Shown here: piece after piece, positions 13,954 through 19,738 of the stretch
Position numbering within the stretch: position 1 is the first letter of the stretch
Layout: the number at the start of each line of letters is the position of its first letter
NCBI GenBank assembly: GCA_051986465.1
Contig: JBPYFB010000277.1
Span: forward strand, 1-19,738
Direction: 5' to 3'
DNA from: DATEJJ01 sp051986465
Lineage (GTDB): Bacteria > Actinomycetota > Actinomycetes > Mycobacteriales > Micromonosporaceae
DNA: 19,738 nucleotides
Made by a program: the position numbers and the translations under genes
Notes under the pieces: model-generated
What the model was told of the DNA's origin: nothing
What the model saw: the letters and a program-made list of their open reading frames with translations, nothing else
Database searches by the model: none

Positions 13954-15886
13954 GCGCGAAGTCCTTCGGGGTGAACACCCGGGACACGCCCGCCTCGCGC
14001 AGCGCCTTCGCGTCCGGGGCCGGGATGATGCCGCCCACCACCACGGGCACCTCGGTCAGGCCGGCCGCGCGCAGGCCGGCCAGCACCGCCGGTACCGCCT
14101 CGAGGTGAGAGCCGGAGAGCACCGAGAGCCCGACGAGGTCCACGTCCTCGGCGACCGCGGCGGCCACGATCTGCGCGGGGGTCAGCCGGATGCCCTGGTA
14201 CACCACTTCAAAGCCGGCGTCCCGCGCGCGTACTGCGATCTGCTCCGCGCCGTTGGAGTGGCCGTCCAGACCGGGCTTGCCCACGAGCATCCGCAGCCGA
14301 CCGCTGCCCAGCTCCGCCGCCGTCTGCTTGACGCGGTCGCGCACCACGGCGAGCGTCGTGTCGGCCCGGGCGCCGGCGGCGCCCGACAACCCCGTGGGTG
14401 GCCGGTACTCGCCGAAGATCTCGCGCAGCGCGCCGGCCCACTCCCCGGTGGTCACCCCCGCGCGGGCGCACGCAAGCGTCGCTTCCATCAGGTTGGTACG
14501 GGTACCGGCGTGCTCCCGCAAGCGAACGAGCGCCTCGCGTACGCGATCCGGCTCGCGCGCCGCCCGCCACGCCTGTACGGACGCGACCGCCCGCGCCTCC
14601 ACCGCCGGATCGACCTGTTGCACCGCGGTCGCGCCCGCCTCGGTCAGCGGCGACGGTTCGGTCTCGGTGAACCGGTTGACGCCCACCACGACGTCGGTAC
14701 CCGCCTCCAGCCGGGCGCGCCGCGCGGCGAGCGACGCGACCAGGGCGCTCTTGAGGTATCCGCTCTCCACCGCGGCCACCGCGCCGCCCATCTCCAGGAT
14801 CGTGTCGAGTTCCCGGGAAGCACCATCCACAATGGACCCAACAAGCGTCTCGACGACGCGTGAACCGTCAAACAGGTCCGGATACTCCAGCAGGTCCGAC
14901 TCGTACGCGAGCACTTGTTGCATGCGCAGCGACCACTGCTGGTCCCACGGTCGAGGTAGGCCCAGCGCCTCGTTCCAGGCCGGCAGTTGCACGGCTCGGG
15001 CGCGGGCGTCGCGCGACAGCGTCACGCCCAGCATCTCCAGCACGATGCGCTGCACGTTGTTCTCCGGCTGCGCCTCGGTCAAGCCCAGCGAGTTGACCTG
15101 CACGCCGTACCGGAAACGGCGCTGCTTCGCGTCGGCCACGCCGTACCGGTCCCGGGTGATGCCGTCCCACAGTTCGGTGAAGGCGCGCATCTTCGCCATC
15201 TCTTCCACGAAGCGCACGCCCGCGTTGACGAAGAACGAGATGCGGGCGACCACGTCGCCGAAGCGCTCGGCCGGTACCTGACCGCTCTCCCGCACCGCGT
15301 CGAGTACCGCGACCGCGGTCGCGAGCGCGAACGCCACCTCCTGTACCGGCGTCGCGCCGGCCTCCTGTAGATGGTACGAGCAGATGTTCACCGGGTTCCA
15401 CTGTGGACAGTTGGTGACCGTCCAGGCGATGGTATCCGTCGTCAGACGCAGCGACGGCCCGGGCGGGAAGATGTACGTGCCGCGGGACAGGTACTCCTTC
15501 ACGATGTCGTTCTGCGTGGTTCCCGTCAGCGTCGCGGGTGGGCAGCCCTGCTCCCCGGCGACCACGACGTACAGCGCCAGCAGCCACATCGCGGTCGCGT
15601 TGATGGTCATTGACGTATTGGCCTCCCGCAGCGGGATGCCGTCGAAGAGGGCACGCGCGTCGTCGAGGTGGGCGACCGGTACCCCCACCCGGCCCACCTC
15701 GCCCCGGGCCAGCTCGTGATCGGGGTCGTACCCGGTCTGCGTCGGCAGGTCGAACGCGACCGACAGGCCGGTCTGGCCCTTGGCGAGGTTGCGCCGGAAC
15801 AGCGCGTTGCTGGCCGCGGCCGAGGAGTGCCCCGCGTAGGTGCGCATCACCCACGGACGGTCGGGCCGGTCGAGTCGGGGTGCCAT
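13892..15886 (-). CDS. ecm: ethylmalonyl-CoA mutase (MeaA-type), B12-dependent
   Basis: A 664-aa single-chain adenosylcobalamin mutase. The N-terminal TIM-barrel substrate domain (about 1-440) has RPWVMRTYAGHS, SNALFRRNLAKGQTGLSVAF, MTINATAMW, GTTQNDIVKEYLSRGT and NICSYHLQEAGATPVQE. The C-terminal B12 domain (about 530-664) has D541-x-H543-x-x-G546 (LDGHSNG), where the His replaces the lower cobalt ligand. The whole sequence closely follows Streptomyces MeaA/Ecm rather than the two-subunit methylmalonyl-CoA mutase. The reaction converts (2R)-ethylmalonyl-CoA to methylsuccinyl-CoA in the ethylmalonyl-CoA pathway of acetate and C4 assimilation, which also supplies polyketide extender units. The mRNA is likely leaderless, with TAAACT 6 nt before the ATG. 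The -10 is overlapped by an operator-like palindrome shared with the double dehydrogenase. The 3' end overlaps the DUF4126 gene by 62 bp. Crotonyl-CoA carboxylase/reductase is not in the window. Confidence 0.92.
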   Translation of the reverse strand: MAPRLDRPDRPWVMRTYAGHSSAAASNALFRRNLAKGQTGLSVAFDLPTQTGYDPDHELARGEVGRVGVPVAHLDDARALFDGIPLREANTSMTINATAMWLLALYVVVAGEQGCPPATLTGTTQNDIVKEYLSRGTYIFPPGPSLRLTTDTIAWTVTNCPQWNPVNICSYHLQEAGATPVQEVAFALATAVAVLDAVRESGQVPAERFGDVVARISFFVNAGVRFVEEMAKMRAFTELWDGITRDRYGVADAKQRRFRYGVQVNSLGLTEAQPENNVQRIVLEMLGVTLSRDARARAVQLPAWNEALGLPRPWDQQWSLRMQQVLAYESDLLEYPDLFDGSRVVETLVGSIVDGASRELDTILEMGGAVAAVESGYLKSALVASLAARRARLEAGTDVVVGVNRFTETEPSPLTEAGATAVQQVDPAVEARAVASVQAWRAAREPDRVREALVRLREHAGTRTNLMEATLACARAGVTTGEWAGALREIFGEYRPPTGLSGAAGARADTTLAVVRDRVKQTAAELGSGRLRMLVGKPGLDGHSNGAEQIAVRARDAGFEVVYQGIRLTPAQIVAAAVAEDVDLVGLSVLSGSHLEAVPAVLAGLRAAGLTEVPVVVGGIIPAPDAKALREAGVSRVFTPKDFALTRIVDELVSVVREAHGLLP

Positions 15887-15892
15887 CCTCGG

Positions 15893-15898
15893 AGTTTA
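15893..15898 (-). promoter_or_regulatory. -10 element of ecm
   Basis: TAAACT on the minus strand is followed by 6 nt (CCGAGG) and the ATG at 15886. This places the predicted transcription start at the start codon. No -35 consensus is visible, as expected for an activated or regulated promoter. Confidence 0.55.
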
Positions 15899-15914
15899 CT
15901 GAACGGTAACTCAG
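15896..15914. promoter_or_regulatory. putative operator overlapping the ecm promoter
   Basis: Plus-strand TTACTGAACGGTAACTCAG contains the palindrome TTAC-N6-GTAA. Its left end overlaps the ecm -10 element (15893-15898). Bases 15897-15914 match the site at 5380-5397 at 15 of 18 positions. Binding here would block RNA polymerase, so repression is the simplest model. The ABC transporter gene in the other direction starts 48 bp away and could be affected too. Confidence 0.6.
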
Positions 15915-15947
15915 GTGGGCCGTGAACTACCTCTCAACCGGCCATCT

Positions 15948-15962
15948 GGCACGCTGTGTGCC
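15948..15962. promoter_or_regulatory. small dyad abutting the ABC transporter start
   Basis: GGCAC-N5-GTGCC ends at the base before the ATG at 15963. It could be an operator or an mRNA hairpin at the start codon; arms of 5 bp are weak evidence. Confidence 0.25.
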
Positions 15963-16811
15963 ATGAATGACGACCTCGCGATCCGGGTACGCGGGCTGCG
16001 CAAGACGTACGGCGACCATACCGCCGTGGACGGGCTCGATCTGGACGTACGGCGCGGCGAGTGCTTCGCCCTGCTCGGCCCGAACGGCGCCGGCAAGACC
16101 ACCACGGTCGAGATCCTGGAGGGGTACCGGCCCCGCACCGCCGGCGAGGTCGACGTGCTCGGTACCGACCCGCGCCACCCGGGCCGGCAGTGGCGAGCCC
16201 GCGTCGGCATCGTGCTCCAGTCGACCGGCGAGTTCGAGGCGCTGACCGTACGCGAGGTGGTGCACCACTTCGCCAAGTACTACCCGGCACCGCGCCGGCC
16301 GGACGAGGTGCTTGAGGCGGTCGGGCTCGCCAGCAAGGCGGGCGACCGCGCCGGTACCCTCTCCGGCGGGCAGCGCCGCCGCCTCGACGTGGCGCTCGGC
16401 ATCATCGGCGCGCCCGAACTGCTCTTCCTCGACGAGCCGACGACCGGCTTCGACCCGCAGGCGCGGCAGGAGTTCTGGGAGCTGATCCGGGTGCTCGCCC
16501 GGGAGGGCACCACGATGCTGCTCACCACGCATTACCTCGCCGAGGCCGAGGCCCTCGCCGACCGGGTCGGCGTGATCGACGGCGGCCGGATGGTCGAGGT
16601 CGGCACCCCCGCGACGCTGGGCGGCCGGGACACCGCCGCGACCGTGGTGAGCTGGGACGGGGCGAACGGGCGCGAGCAGGCACGCACCGAGACCCCGACC
16701 GCGCTCGTGACCAAGCTCGCGGCCCAGTTCGGCGGCGAGATACCCGGCCTGACCGTGGCACGGCCGACGCTGGAGGACATCTACCTGTCGATGATCAAGG
16801 GAGCCGAGTGA
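15963..16811 (+). CDS. ABC transporter ATP-binding protein (ABC-2 / DrrA type)
   Basis: A 282-aa ATPase subunit. It has Walker A GPNGAGKT (39-46), a Q-loop near VLQSTGE (84-90), the signature LSGGQRRR (133-140), Walker B LLFLDEP (153-159, E158) and the switch H190 (TTHYLAEAEAL). The C-terminal extension with ARPTLEDIYLSMI is typical of DrrA/ABC-2 exporters. It powers export through the membrane protein encoded next; the substrate is unknown. The ATG at 15963 follows a GGCAC-N5-GTGCC dyad directly and has no Shine-Dalgarno sequence, so it may be leaderless. An in-frame ATG at 15915 would lie in the ecm operator region and is unlikely. Its stop overlaps the permease start. Confidence 0.93.
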   Translation: MNDDLAIRVRGLRKTYGDHTAVDGLDLDVRRGECFALLGPNGAGKTTTVEILEGYRPRTAGEVDVLGTDPRHPGRQWRARVGIVLQSTGEFEALTVREVVHHFAKYYPAPRRPDEVLEAVGLASKAGDRAGTLSGGQRRRLDVALGIIGAPELLFLDEPTTGFDPQARQEFWELIRVLAREGTTMLLTTHYLAEAEALADRVGVIDGGRMVEVGTPATLGGRDTAATVVSWDGANGREQARTETPTALVTKLAAQFGGEIPGLTVARPTLEDIYLSMIKGAE

Positions 16812-17638
16812 TGACGATCGCACCACCCGTCGGTACCGGACCGGCGCACGCCACGCGTATCGGCTGGGAGCGCGGCAAGCTGGAGGTCAAGGAGTTCTTC
16901 CGGATGCGCGAGTCGGTCGTCTTCACGCTCGCCTTCCCGGTGATCCTGCTGTTCCTGTTCGGCTCCATCATCGGCTCGTACCGGATCGACGGCGGCCTGA
17001 CCTTCGCGCAGTACTTCGTGCCGGGCATCCTCGCCGCCGGCCTGTTCGGGGTGAGCTTCCAGACACTCGCGATCCAGATCGCCATCGAACGCGACAAGAA
17101 CATCCTGAAGCGGCTGCAGGGTACGCCGATGCCGCCGTCCTCGTACTTCATCGGGAAGATCGTCATGGTACTGACGATGGTCGTCTTCGAGTCCGTCCTG
17201 CTGCTCGCGATCGCGGCCGCGCTGGGCAAGGTGTCGCTGCCGTCAAGTGTGCACGCCTGGTTGTCGCTCATCTGGGTCACGCTGCTCGGGGTGACCGCCG
17301 GTTCGCTGCTCGGCATCGCGTTCTCGTCGATCCCGCGTACCGGCCGCGCCGCCCCGGCGACCATCACTCCGCTCGCGCTCATCCTGCAGTTCATCTCCGG
17401 CGTGTACTTCGTGTTCACCACCCAGCCGGTGTGGCTGCAGGACATTGGCGCGTTCTTCCCGCTCAAGTGGATCGCGCAGGGGTACCGCTCGGTGTTCCTG
17501 CCCAACTCGTACCAGCTCCAGGAGCCGGCCAAGCACTGGGAGTTGGGGCGTATCGCGCTGGTACTGGCCGTGTGGTCGATCGGCGGCCTGCTGCTGGCCC
17601 TGCGTACCTTCCGCTGGCGCAACCGCGCCGACGCCTGA
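16811..17638 (+). CDS. ABC-2 type transporter permease
   Basis: A 275-aa inner-membrane protein with six predicted transmembrane segments at about 35-55, 68-90, 114-138, 148-172, 184-203 and 245-265. The cytoplasmic loop ERDKNILKRLQGTPMP (93-108) is the typical ABC-2 permease motif that contacts the ATPase. With the preceding ATPase gene it should form a homodimeric-type exporter of a lipid, drug or secondary metabolite; no substrate clue is present. The ATG at 16811 overlaps the ATPase stop as TGATG, and a GTG at 16808 would also work (GGGAG lies 5-8 nt upstream). This shows translational coupling. The stop is separated from the convergent hbd stop by one base. Confidence 0.92.
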   Translation: MTIAPPVGTGPAHATRIGWERGKLEVKEFFRMRESVVFTLAFPVILLFLFGSIIGSYRIDGGLTFAQYFVPGILAAGLFGVSFQTLAIQIAIERDKNILKRLQGTPMPPSSYFIGKIVMVLTMVVFESVLLLAIAAALGKVSLPSSVHAWLSLIWVTLLGVTAGSLLGIAFSSIPRTGRAAPATITPLALILQFISGVYFVFTTQPVWLQDIGAFFPLKWIAQGYRSVFLPNSYQLQEPAKHWELGRIALVLAVWSIGGLLLALRTFRWRNRADA

Positions 17639-17639
17639 G

Positions 17640-18488
17640 TCAGTACGTGTAGAAGCCTCGGCCGCTCTTGCGGCCGAGGTCCCCGGCGGCGACCATCCGC
17701 TGCATCAGTTCCGGCGGGAAGAACTTCTCGTCGGCGGTATCGGTGTAGATGTTCGACGTGGCGTGCAGCATCACGTCCACGCCGGTCAGGTCGGTGGTGG
17801 CCAGCGGGCCCATCGGGTGGCCGAAGCCGAGCCGGCACGCGGTGTCCAGATCCTCGGCGGACACCACCCCGCTCTCCACGAGCTTGACCGCCTCGACAAC
17901 GAGCGCCGAGATGAGCCGGGTGGTGACGAAGCCGGCGACATCGCGGTTCACCACGATCGCCGTCTTGCCCACCTCCTCGGCGAACTCCCGCGCCCTGGCG
18001 AGCGTCGCGTCCGAGGTCTTGTACCCGCGCACCAGCTCGCAGAGCTTCATCATCGGTACCGGCGAAAAGAAATGGGTGCCCACGACGGCCTCGGGACGCG
18101 CGGTGACCGCCGCGATCTGCGTCACGGGGATCGCGCTGGTGTTGGTGGCCAGTACCGCGCCGTCCTTGATCACCGCGTCGAGCTGGCGGAACACCTCCCG
18201 CTTGAGGTCGAGCCGCTCGAAGACCGCCTCCACCACGATGTCCGCGTCGGCCGCCGCGTCCAGGTCGGTGGTCGGCGTGATGCGCTCGAGCGTGGTAGCG
18301 ACGTCCTCGGCCGCGATCGTCCCCTTGGCCGCGAAGCGCTCCAGCGATTTCTCGATGCCCGCCATGCCCCGGCGCAGCGCGTCGTCGGTCAGGTCGCGCA
18401 TCAGGACGGTCCAACCCGACTGCGCCGCCACCTGCGCGATGCCCGAACCCATGAGCCCCGCGCCCACCACCGCCAACCGACCCGCCAT
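17640..18488 (-). CDS. 3-hydroxybutyryl-CoA dehydrogenase
   Basis: A 282-aa single-unit 3-hydroxyacyl-CoA dehydrogenase. It has GAGLMG (9-14) and D32 after strand 2 for NAD-type binding, and the catalytic S118 (NTSAI), H139 (GTHFFSP) and E151. The position usually held by Asn is in VAGFVTTRLISAL, so Thr replaces it; my recollection of Streptomyces orthologues is that they share this, making it a subfamily trait. The C-terminal domain has GFGHPMGPLATTDLTGVD and GRKSGRGFYTY. It interconverts 3-hydroxybutyryl-CoA and acetoacetyl-CoA, feeding butyrate, PHB or ethylmalonyl-CoA metabolism, which fits with ecm 1.7 kb away. The ATG at 18488 is fixed by GGGAGGAG 5 nt upstream; an ATG-like start at 18515 lies before that site. 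A double palindrome lies 48-113 bp upstream of the start. Confidence 0.9.
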   Translation of the reverse strand: MAGRLAVVGAGLMGSGIAQVAAQSGWTVLMRDLTDDALRRGMAGIEKSLERFAAKGTIAAEDVATTLERITPTTDLDAAADADIVVEAVFERLDLKREVFRQLDAVIKDGAVLATNTSAIPVTQIAAVTARPEAVVGTHFFSPVPMMKLCELVRGYKTSDATLARAREFAEEVGKTAIVVNRDVAGFVTTRLISALVVEAVKLVESGVVSAEDLDTACRLGFGHPMGPLATTDLTGVDVMLHATSNIYTDTADEKFFPPELMQRMVAAGDLGRKSGRGFYTY

Positions 18489-18493
18489 GCCGT

Positions 18494-18501
18494 CTCCTCC
18501 C
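18494..18501 (-). promoter_or_regulatory. GGGAGGAG ribosome-binding site of hbd
   Basis: A near-perfect Shine-Dalgarno sequence 5 nt before the ATG at 18488. It rules out the upstream in-frame starts. Confidence 0.8.
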
Positions 18502-18535
18502 ACCATGATCGCCACAACCTCATCGCCATGATCGT

Positions 18536-18601
18536 CGCAACTTCATTGAAGTTGCGGTGTTAAGCCCGCGCCAACACCGCAACTTCAATGAAGTTGCGGT
18601 G
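18536..18601. repeat. double 19-bp palindrome GCAACTTCA-N-TGAAGTTGC in inverted array
   Basis: Two palindromes with identical 9-bp arms GCAACTTCA / TGAAGTTGC and one central base (T at 18546, A at 18588) lie 42 bp apart, about four helical turns. The second extends to a 27-bp palindrome (18575-18601). In addition, 18536-18561 and 18573-18598 are perfect 26-bp inverse complements around an 11-nt spacer, so a cruciform or very stable hairpin is possible. The block lies between the murA stop and the hbd start, in the hbd upstream region. It could be an operator pair for hbd, a mobile or repeated intergenic palindrome, or a transcript-end hairpin; no U-tract follows on either strand. An imperfect direct repeat of CCATGATCGYCRCAACYTCAT at 18503 and 18526 leads into it. 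Confidence 0.85.
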
Positions 18602-18621
18602 CGGGGCGAAAGTCAAAAAGA

Positions 18622-19738
18622 TCAAAAACTGAACTGCGGGTCGTCCGGGGCGGTGGAGCGCTCCACGGAGGCGCCGAGGGCGCGCAGGTCCGCGACGAAG
18701 TCAGGGTATCCGCGATCAATGTGGTGTACGTTGCTGATCTCGGTCACCCCGTCCGCGCACAGCGCCGCCATCACGAGTCCCGCACCCGCCCTGATGTCGG
18801 TCGCCCGTACCGGCGCGCTGGACAGCCGCTCCTTGCCGCGCACCGCGGCGTGGTGCCCGTCGGCGCGGATCTCCGCACCCAGCCGCGCCATCTCGTTGAT
18901 GAACATGAACCGGCCGTCGAAGATGTTCTCCGTGATCAGCGAGGTACCTTCGCTGACCGCCGCCAACCCGACCGCCATCGGCAGCAGGTCGGTCGCGAAG
19001 CCCGGGTACGGGAGGGTGGAGACGTCGACGGAGTTGGGGCGCTCCTCCATCCGTACCCGGAACGCACCCGGCTCGGTCATCACCTCCGCCCCGGCGGTCA
19101 CCAGCTTGTCCAGCGCGACCTCCAGAAAGACCGGGTTGACCCCGCGTACGGTCACCTCGCCCCGCGTCATCGCCGCGCCGAACCCCCAGGTACCGGCGAC
19201 GATCCGGTCGCCGACGGTGCGGTGGGTCACCGGCTGGAGGCTGGGTACCCCCTCGATGGTCAGCGTCGCCGTACCGGCACCGTCGATCTTCGCGCCCATC
19301 CCGGCCAGCATCTCGCACAGGTCGACGATCTCCGGCTCCCGGGCCGCGTTGTCGATCTCCGTAACGCCCTCCGCCAGGACCGCGGCCATCAGCAGGTTCT
19401 CGGTCGCGCCGACGCTCGGGAAGTCCAGCCAGATCGTCGCGCCGTGCAAGCCCTTGGGCGCCGACGCGATCACGTACCCGTGCTCCCCCGAGATGTCCGC
19501 GCCCATCCTCGCCAGGCCGCCCACGTGCATGTCCAGCCCGCGCGACCCGATCGCGTCCCCACCCGGGTGCGCCACCCGCACGTACCCGCGCCGGGCGAGC
19601 AGCGGGCCGAGCACGCATATCGACGCGCGCAGCCGCCGTACCAGGTCATAGTCGGCCTCGGTGCCGGGCTCCTCGGGCACGTCGATGGTCACCACGCCGT
19701 CCGCGAACGAGACCTCGCAGCCCAGCCGGCGCAGTACC
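18622..19738 (-). CDS. murA: UDP-N-acetylglucosamine 1-carboxyvinyltransferase, 5' end outside window
   Basis: The frame is open through the right edge (LRRLGCEVSFADGVVTIDV), so about 371 C-terminal residues are visible of the usual 420-450. MurA transfers enolpyruvate from PEP to UDP-GlcNAc, the first committed step of peptidoglycan synthesis in the cytoplasm. Family motifs include RASICVLGPLLAR, PGGDAIGSRGLDMH, ATENLLMAA, VALDKL, PYPGFATDLLPM, NIFDGRFMFINEM and HIDRGYPDF. The active-site Cys of E. coli MurA (Cys115) is replaced by Asp (codon 19555-19557), as in M. tuberculosis MurA, which is known to be intrinsically insensitive to fosfomycin. The stop at 18622 is followed by the double palindrome. 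No paralogue is in the window, so I cannot say whether this is the only murA. Confidence 0.93.
   Translation of the reverse strand, partial: VLRRLGCEVSFADGVVTIDVPEEPGTEADYDLVRRLRASICVLGPLLARRGYVRVAHPGGDAIGSRGLDMHVGGLARMGADISGEHGYVIASAPKGLHGATIWLDFPSVGATENLLMAAVLAEGVTEIDNAAREPEIVDLCEMLAGMGAKIDGAGTATLTIEGVPSLQPVTHRTVGDRIVAGTWGFGAAMTRGEVTVRGVNPVFLEVALDKLVTAGAEVMTEPGAFRVRMEERPNSVDVSTLPYPGFATDLLPMAVGLAAVSEGTSLITENIFDGRFMFINEMARLGAEIRADGHHAAVRGKERLSSAPVRATDIRAGAGLVMAALCADGVTEISNVHHIDRGYPDFVADLRALGASVERSTAPDDPQFSF

Noticed and set aside
15963..17638. ABC exporter as a self-resistance part of a biosynthetic cluster
   Set aside because: No biosynthetic enzymes accompany it; ATPase/ABC-2 pairs of this kind are very common in actinomycetes.
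18536..18601. Simple rho-independent terminator of murA
   Set aside because: The T-rich stretch of the murA transcript lies before the hairpin, not after it, and the two symmetric palindromes are more ordered than a terminator needs. A transcript-end role is not excluded.
1..19738. tRNA/rRNA genes, CRISPR array, insertion sequences, prophage or toxin-antitoxin genes
   Set aside because: I saw no cloverleaf-like segment, regularly spaced direct repeats with unique spacers, transposase or integrase motifs, or typical small antitoxin/toxin pairs.

Overview
This 19.7 kb window is GC-rich chromosomal DNA (about 70% GC by eye) from a filamentous actinomycete. A Micromonosporaceae-like genome is my best inference, not a demonstrated placement. 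The supporting content is a pair of FilP/Scy-type coiled-coil cytoskeletal genes, a NucS/EndoMS mismatch endonuclease, ethylmalonyl-CoA mutase, a MurA with Asp in place of the usual active-site Cys, and several promoters of the form TAnnnT plus 5-7 nt directly before a start codon (leaderless transcripts). I see no phage, transposase, CRISPR array or RNA gene.

Layout. 1-2573 (+): the 3' part of one coiled-coil gene and a complete DivIVA/FilP-like gene ending in 19 uninterrupted heptads. 2559-5368 (-): an apparent operon of a double 3-hydroxyacyl-CoA dehydrogenase, a 99-aa metal-ligand protein and an alpha/beta hydrolase. 5518-7263 (-): a secreted GH5-CBM2 cellulase with a strong downstream hairpin and a recognisable promoter. 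7488-9814: a divergent GNAT acetyltransferase and aldehyde dehydrogenase sharing a 50-bp promoter region. 9804-12196 (-): an SGNH-hydrolase lipoprotein and a kumamolisin-like sedolisin protease. 12197-12527: a gap without a convincing gene. 12528-13953: divergent nucS and a DUF4126 membrane protein. 13892-17638: divergent ethylmalonyl-CoA mutase and a two-gene ABC exporter. 17640-19738 (-): a 3-hydroxybutyryl-CoA dehydrogenase, a conspicuous double palindrome, and the 3' part of murA.

Functional theme. Three loci concern C4/C5 acyl-CoA metabolism: the double dehydrogenase, the B12-dependent ethylmalonyl-CoA mutase and the single-domain hydroxybutyryl-CoA dehydrogenase. The first two carry almost the same palindromic site (core ACCGTTYRGTA) 10-12 bp before their start codons, and a variant lies in the GNAT/aldehyde dehydrogenase promoter. 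This suggests a small local regulon, probably under a TetR-type repressor encoded elsewhere. Other unusual points are the mixed cofactor signature in the double dehydrogenase, a 7-residue duplication beside the NucS catalytic motif, the double 19-bp palindrome upstream of hbd, gene ends that overlap or abut at all four convergent junctions, and a strong excess of the tetranucleotide GTAC.
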